9,204 bases of DNA, taken from positions 1 through 9,204 of the forward strand of contig JAFTKI010000033.1 in NCBI GenBank assembly GCA_017453335.1, in the 5' to 3' direction. This document shows positions 6,111 through 9,204 of this stretch, one piece after another. The notes under the pieces are model-generated. The model was not told the DNA's origin. It made no database searches and saw nothing but the letters and a program-made list of their open reading frames with translations. This stretch comes from Clostridia bacterium. Lineage in GTDB: Bacteria > Bacillota_A > Clostridia > Oscillospirales > CAG-272. Within the stretch, counting starts at the first letter, position 1; every line of letters starts with the position of its first letter. Made by a program: the position numbers and the translations under genes.

Positions 6111-6174
6111 ATTTGACAGTACTAATACCTTTATCGGTGCGCTGAGAGTTTTTTCAAAACCTTCTTCTTTATTG

Positions 6175-6966
6175 TTATTGTTTATCGGATGCCACAGGCG
6201 GCTTTGTTTCTGCATAGTAAACGTCCTTACAACGTGCAAAGATCTCACGAACATCGTATTTCATTTGCCCTTGGTACGCTCTCAGATCGGCACTGACTCC
6301 GTACGCATCGATCCCAAACCGCTCGGCAAGATACAGCGCGCGCGGCAGGTGATACTCCTGCGTGACGATCAGCACACGCTTCGCGCCGAACACCGTGGCA
6401 GTTCTTGCAATGCTGTCGTAGGTGGAAAGCCCGTACGGATCGGTAATGATGGACTCCGATGCAACGCCCATCGAGATGGCGGTCTGCTTCATGGGATCGA
6501 CCTCGTTGTAGCTGTCGTCACGGTGGTCGCCGCTCATCAGAATCCGATCGCAGAGTCCCTTTTGATAGAGCGAAACACCAACCTCTACACGGTCGGAAAG
6601 CATCGGTGTCAGACTTCCGTCCGAATAGACACCGCAGCCAAGAATCAGAATGCAGTCAAATTCTTTGGTTCCTGCCAGCAGCTCTTCAACCGTTTGGATA
6701 CGGTCCTCGGTGGTGTCCTTGACAGCGGAGCTGAGCGTCCATGCCATCAAAAATCCAACAAGCAAAAGGCACAAGAGAAAGCACCCAACGGGCAACAGAC
6801 GGCGGCGCACGAAACGCCAAACCCACCGTCCGAGCGAGCGCCACGGAACGGCAGCCAGCTTAGAGCTCTTGATCTTTTTCAAAAGCCGACGCGATTTGCT
6901 CTCGTGCTCCTTCTCTTCCGCCGGTTTCCCGTCCGAAGCATCGGTCAAGCTCTCCTTTTCCCGCAT
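6175..6966 (-). CDS. Membrane-anchored YdcF/SanA family protein (DUF218)
   Basis: The product has 263 residues. A charged, Lys/Arg-rich cytoplasmic segment (1-56) precedes one membrane helix at about 57-77, and the DUF218 domain follows (about 104-250), probably outside the membrane. Motifs seen: LILGCGV (107-113), MLSDRV (122-127), LMSGDHRDD (143-151) with the conserved Asn154 and Glu155 after it, STYDS (181-185) and VTQEYHLPRAL (201-211). Relatives SanA and ElyC of enteric bacteria affect envelope permeability and peptidoglycan or lipid-carrier metabolism, but no enzymatic reaction is agreed. The 56-residue basic N-terminal extension is longer than in SanA. The start at 6966 has GGGAGG about eleven bases upstream. 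It has its own promoter and is followed by a repeat and then a terminator, so it is probably a single-gene transcript, with possible readthrough from the DUF4173 gene upstream. Confidence 0.92.
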   Translation of the reverse strand: MREKESLTDASDGKPAEEKEHESKSRRLLKKIKSSKLAAVPWRSLGRWVWRFVRRRLLPVGCFLLCLLLVGFLMAWTLSSAVKDTTEDRIQTVEELLAGTKEFDCILILGCGVYSDGSLTPMLSDRVEVGVSLYQKGLCDRILMSGDHRDDSYNEVDPMKQTAISMGVASESIITDPYGLSTYDSIARTATVFGAKRVLIVTQEYHLPRALYLAERFGIDAYGVSADLRAYQGQMKYDVREIFARCKDVYYAETKPPVASDKQ

Positions 6967-7007
6967 ACGATGACACGCCTCCCTTCCGCAAAGATCTCTC
7001 GTTTTTC

Positions 7008-7036
7008 AGTATAGCAGATTTTGCGGAAAATGTCAA
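7008..7036 (-). promoter_or_regulatory. SigA-type promoter of the ydcF-like gene
   Basis: The minus strand shows TTGACA (7036-7031), a 17-base spacer ending in an extended TGC, and TATACT (7013-7008), nearly identical in design to the SRP operon promoter. Copies of AAGATCTC lie just upstream (7038-7045) and just downstream (6991-6998) of it. Confidence 0.92.
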
Positions 7037-7086
7037 GAAGATCTCACGCGAAAATCGGAAAGAGTTCTGCAAAGAAACGCCTGTAA

Positions 7087-8706
7087 TCAGGAATTTTGGA
7101 TCAGCCTTTCCGCGCGCCACGACGGGAAGTGGAAAGCAAAGATATGGTCGGGACGTTCTCCCAGCTCCCTTGATATACTCTTCAAAGCATTGTTACACTC
7201 CAAAAGGAGCTCTTGCTCATCCTGATCAAGATCGGACTTTTCCGAAAGAGCATCCCGAAGCTCGACAAGAGCAGGAACCGACGATACTCCGTAAGAACGA
7301 ATCGAATCAACATCCACCTCGGCAAGCTCGCCCGAAAGGTAGGCATCCACATTGTAATCGGCGATCATACCGTCCACATTGGGCAGTGTAAGCATGGCAA
7401 AGAATACCACGCAAACGGCAAGAATGGAAAAGATCAGCTTCATACGCGGGAAAAGCTGCTTGACGAGCACCAAGGAGAAAATAACACTCAAAAGAAGGAT
7501 CAACCACGCCGCATAAACGCGTTTTTGAGTAAGACCGTAGAAATCGATATAAAGGAAAAGCTTGGAAAGCGCCGTTGCGATCAGAATTAAAGTGAACACG
7601 GAGATCACGATGGAATAGATCTTTTGTAAGATCGGAGCTTTCCCCTCCTTCCGTTTGATCAACAAATTGAACAGCAGCAAAAGAAGTGCGTTAATTGCAC
7701 TTACCCAGCAAAGCTCAAAAAATCCGTTGCGTGCATAAGCCGCGTAAGTCAAGGTTTCGGGAAGTCTGCCCGTGAACGCCGAAAGATAATAATCCCACTG
7801 TGATATAAAGAATAAAATATAAACCAACAGTACAGGCGTGATCGCCGCACACAAAAGTGCTTGCGGTAAAACGTGAGTTCCCTCTTTCACCTCTTTGGAT
7901 GCCGCCGTATCATCGCTGTGTGTTCTGCGCGATTTCACACCAAACATCGCACCGAACAAGGCGATCGTTACACCGAAGCCAAAAAACAGGTCAACCATCA
8001 AGGATTGAATATCCTTCAGATCAAACGAAAAGATCCGAGCCAACAGCTGCTCAAACTGAGCATCGTAAGACAAGATCATAACCACGATCAGCGTGGGGAT
8101 CACCGCAACGCCAAGGCCTGCAAAAATCCACCCCACGGTTTTGGCGATACGCTTTCCTTTATTTCCTGCCGATCGGATCGGAAGAGCCAAAAAAAGACTT
8201 GGAATCGAAACCGATGGGATCACAAAGATGGCTTTGATCAAATGCCCAAAGCAAGTATCGTCGGTGATCCTTGGGCCGTGAAGCCTGCAAGCCGTATAAA
8301 GAAAGCTGAAAAACAAGGCAAGCACCGCCAACATCAGCAGGATCTGCAAGACCCGATTTGCCCCCGTGATCAATCCAACGGAAAGAAGCATCCCGATGGC
8401 ACCCAGTACCCAAGAGGCTATCGGTATTTTCACGCCGGAGCAAAGCAGATACACGGCTCCAAACACAAACAGGCTCCAAAGCATCAACGCTCCGCCAAGC
8501 GTGTTTCTGGTTATGGGGAGGGTGAAAAAGAAAAGAAAGCCCACAGGGATACTCAACCATGCAAACAACGTATCCAAACCCGAAAAATGACTCTTTTTTG
8601 ATGTTGGAATATTATAAGGCTGAGAGTGATTGGGATTGAATCCGAAATTTGGATTTTGGGGAGAATTCGCATTAAAATAAGGGTTTGAATTCTGATTGTA
8701 GTTCAT
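7087..8706 (-). CDS. Polytopic membrane protein, DUF4153/DUF4173 type, with Asn-rich N-terminus
   Basis: The product has 539 residues and many hydrophobic segments (about 12 to 13), for example near 46-63, 71-90, 95-112, 118-139, 158-177, 190-213, 236-257, 284-302, 329-350, 366-386, 396-416 and 423-441. The DUF4173-like signature is YAAYARNGFFEL (321-332) followed by LSKLFLYIDFYGLTQKRVYA (380-399). Residues 1-35 are a cytoplasmic, low-complexity tail with eleven Asn and NP-rich motifs. The C-terminal part after about 450 is soluble and helical. No catalytic motif is visible and the function of the family is unknown. The start at 8706 is firm: AAGGAGC lies seven bases upstream, and the xre stop is only twelve bases away. 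It is the last gene of an operon with xre and the DUF2975 gene. I see no terminator after it; the 120 bases to the ydcF-like gene contain that gene's promoter. Confidence 0.88.
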   Translation of the reverse strand: MNYNQNSNPYFNANSPQNPNFGFNPNHSQPYNIPTSKKSHFSGLDTLFAWLSIPVGFLFFFTLPITRNTLGGALMLWSLFVFGAVYLLCSGVKIPIASWVLGAIGMLLSVGLITGANRVLQILLMLAVLALFFSFLYTACRLHGPRITDDTCFGHLIKAIFVIPSVSIPSLFLALPIRSAGNKGKRIAKTVGWIFAGLGVAVIPTLIVVMILSYDAQFEQLLARIFSFDLKDIQSLMVDLFFGFGVTIALFGAMFGVKSRRTHSDDTAASKEVKEGTHVLPQALLCAAITPVLLVYILFFISQWDYYLSAFTGRLPETLTYAAYARNGFFELCWVSAINALLLLLFNLLIKRKEGKAPILQKIYSIVISVFTLILIATALSKLFLYIDFYGLTQKRVYAAWLILLLSVIFSLVLVKQLFPRMKLIFSILAVCVVFFAMLTLPNVDGMIADYNVDAYLSGELAEVDVDSIRSYGVSSVPALVELRDALSEKSDLDQDEQELLLECNNALKSISRELGERPDHIFAFHFPSWRAERLIQNS

Positions 8707-8718
8707 AACAAGCTCCTT

Positions 8719-8934
8719 TCAATCTTCTTTTTTATCGGGAATATATTCCAGTATATCGCAGGGCTGACAGTCAAGCGCTTTGCAAATGGCGTCAAGCGTG
8801 GAAAAGCGCACGGCTTTTGCATGATTATTTTTTAATATTGAAAGATTGGCAAGAGTGATCCCAACCGCATCGGAAAGCTCTCCCAGCGACATTTTCCGTT
8901 TTGCCATCATGACATCCAAATTGATCACGATCAT
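8719..8934 (-). CDS. Small Xre/YozG family helix-turn-helix regulator
   Basis: This 71-residue protein is a single Cro/C1-type DNA-binding domain. NLDVMMAKRKMSLGELSDAV (4-23) begins the fold, GITLANLSILKNNHAKAVRF (24-43) contains the recognition helix, and STLDAICKALDCQPCDILEY (44-63) is the classical YozG-type ending. Such regulators usually sit beside a DUF2975 membrane protein gene, as here. Its ribosome binding site GAGGTG overlaps the TGA stop of the DUF2975 gene, nine bases before the ATG, which suggests translational coupling. It probably regulates its own operon, but that is inference and no operator can be seen because the operon start is outside the window. Confidence 0.93.
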   Translation of the reverse strand: MIVINLDVMMAKRKMSLGELSDAVGITLANLSILKNNHAKAVRFSTLDAICKALDCQPCDILEYIPDKKED

Positions 8935-8943
8935 AGAAACACC

Positions 8944-9204
8944 TCAAATCGTATAATCATTTTCGTTTTTGATGCGGATCGCCTCTTCGATCACGTGAGT
9001 GACGACACGCAAAAGAAGACCTAAAAGAAAGGCTGCGAACGCAACGCAAAGCGCGATCTGAAAAACGGGTGTCAATAACGCAAACAGCACACCTTCCGCA
9101 AAGCAAAAGCCTGTTAAAACGTTCAAAAGCCGAGTGGCACGTTTGCTGAAAACAGCCCCGCTATAAACGGTTCGCAATAAAAAGAGAATAAAGAATACAG
9201 CAAC
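8944..9204 (-). CDS. DUF2975 family membrane protein, C-terminal part (5' end beyond window)
   Basis: The reading frame is open to the window edge, so the gene is partial; the last 86 residues are visible. A TTG at 9177 is not a likely start, because the frame continues upstream with a hydrophobic stretch (VAVFFILFLLR). Two further hydrophobic segments follow, roughly visible residues 33-50 and 52-71, and the chain ends in EEAIRIKNENDYTI. That ending closely matches the 'EEavelkeENDlTI' C-terminus of DUF2975 proteins, which are four-helix membrane proteins encoded next to YozG-type regulators. The function is not established. The first gene of the operon or its promoter should lie just beyond 9204. 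Confidence 0.85.
   Translation of the reverse strand, partial: VAVFFILFLLRTVYSGAVFSKRATRLLNVLTGFCFAEGVLFALLTPVFQIALCVAFAAFLLGLLLRVVTHVIEEAIRIKNENDYTI

Noticed and set aside
6091..7014. 307-codon plus-strand open frame opposite the ydcF-like gene
   Set aside because: It is antisense to a well-supported gene and begins inside the hairpin repeat. No domain is recognisable.
7873..8601. 242-codon plus-strand open frame opposite the DUF4173 gene
   Set aside because: Its composition is basic and Gln/His-rich without domains, and the opposite strand codes a clear membrane protein with a good start.

Overview
The window looks like chromosomal DNA from an endospore-forming, gut-type Clostridia bacterium. 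The best evidence is a complete sporulation sigma factor G gene, a conserved Firmicutes ylxM-ffh-rpsP-khpA operon, a choloylglycine-hydrolase (bile salt hydrolase type) gene, and Shine-Dalgarno and SigA-type promoters close to consensus. Hairpin-rich intergenic repeats of the kind I associate with Oscillospirales-like gut genomes fit this, but I cannot name the species or genus from the sequence alone. There is no sign of phage, plasmid, CRISPR, rRNA or tRNA.

Layout, left to right. (1) 81-854 (+): sigG with a bidirectional terminator just after it. (2) 855-1286: a gene-free stretch of about 430 bases filled by a composite of small inverted repeats. (3) 1287-2234 (-): a choloylglycine hydrolase family enzyme. 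It is transcribed divergently from (4) 2358-3455 (+): a NodB/polysaccharide-deacetylase-like protein with its own strong promoter. (5) A bidirectional terminator at 3461-3503 separates this gene from the convergent housekeeping operon khpA, rpsP, ffh, ylxM (3516-5792, all minus strand). That operon is transcribed from a near-consensus promoter at 5833-5861 and ends at khpA, without the usual rimM-trmD continuation. (6) 5872-5901: a minus-strand terminator that insulates the SRP operon from the gene upstream. 5955-6110: a second type of hairpin repeat. (7) 6175-6966 (-): a membrane-anchored YdcF/SanA (DUF218) protein with its own near-consensus promoter. (8) 7087-9204 (-): a tightly spaced operon of three genes, a DUF2975 membrane protein (cut by the window edge), a small YozG-type Xre regulator and a polytopic DUF4173-type membrane protein.

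How the genes work together. The SRP operon is the coherent module. Ffh is the protein component of the signal recognition particle, YlxM is its conserved companion, and RpsP and KhpA serve the ribosome and RNA. SigG would drive late forespore genes, possibly including itself. The hydrolase and the deacetylase-like protein may act on host- or diet-derived compounds, which is inference. The DUF2975/Xre/DUF4173 operon looks like a membrane-linked regulatory module of unknown function and is the least understood part of the window.
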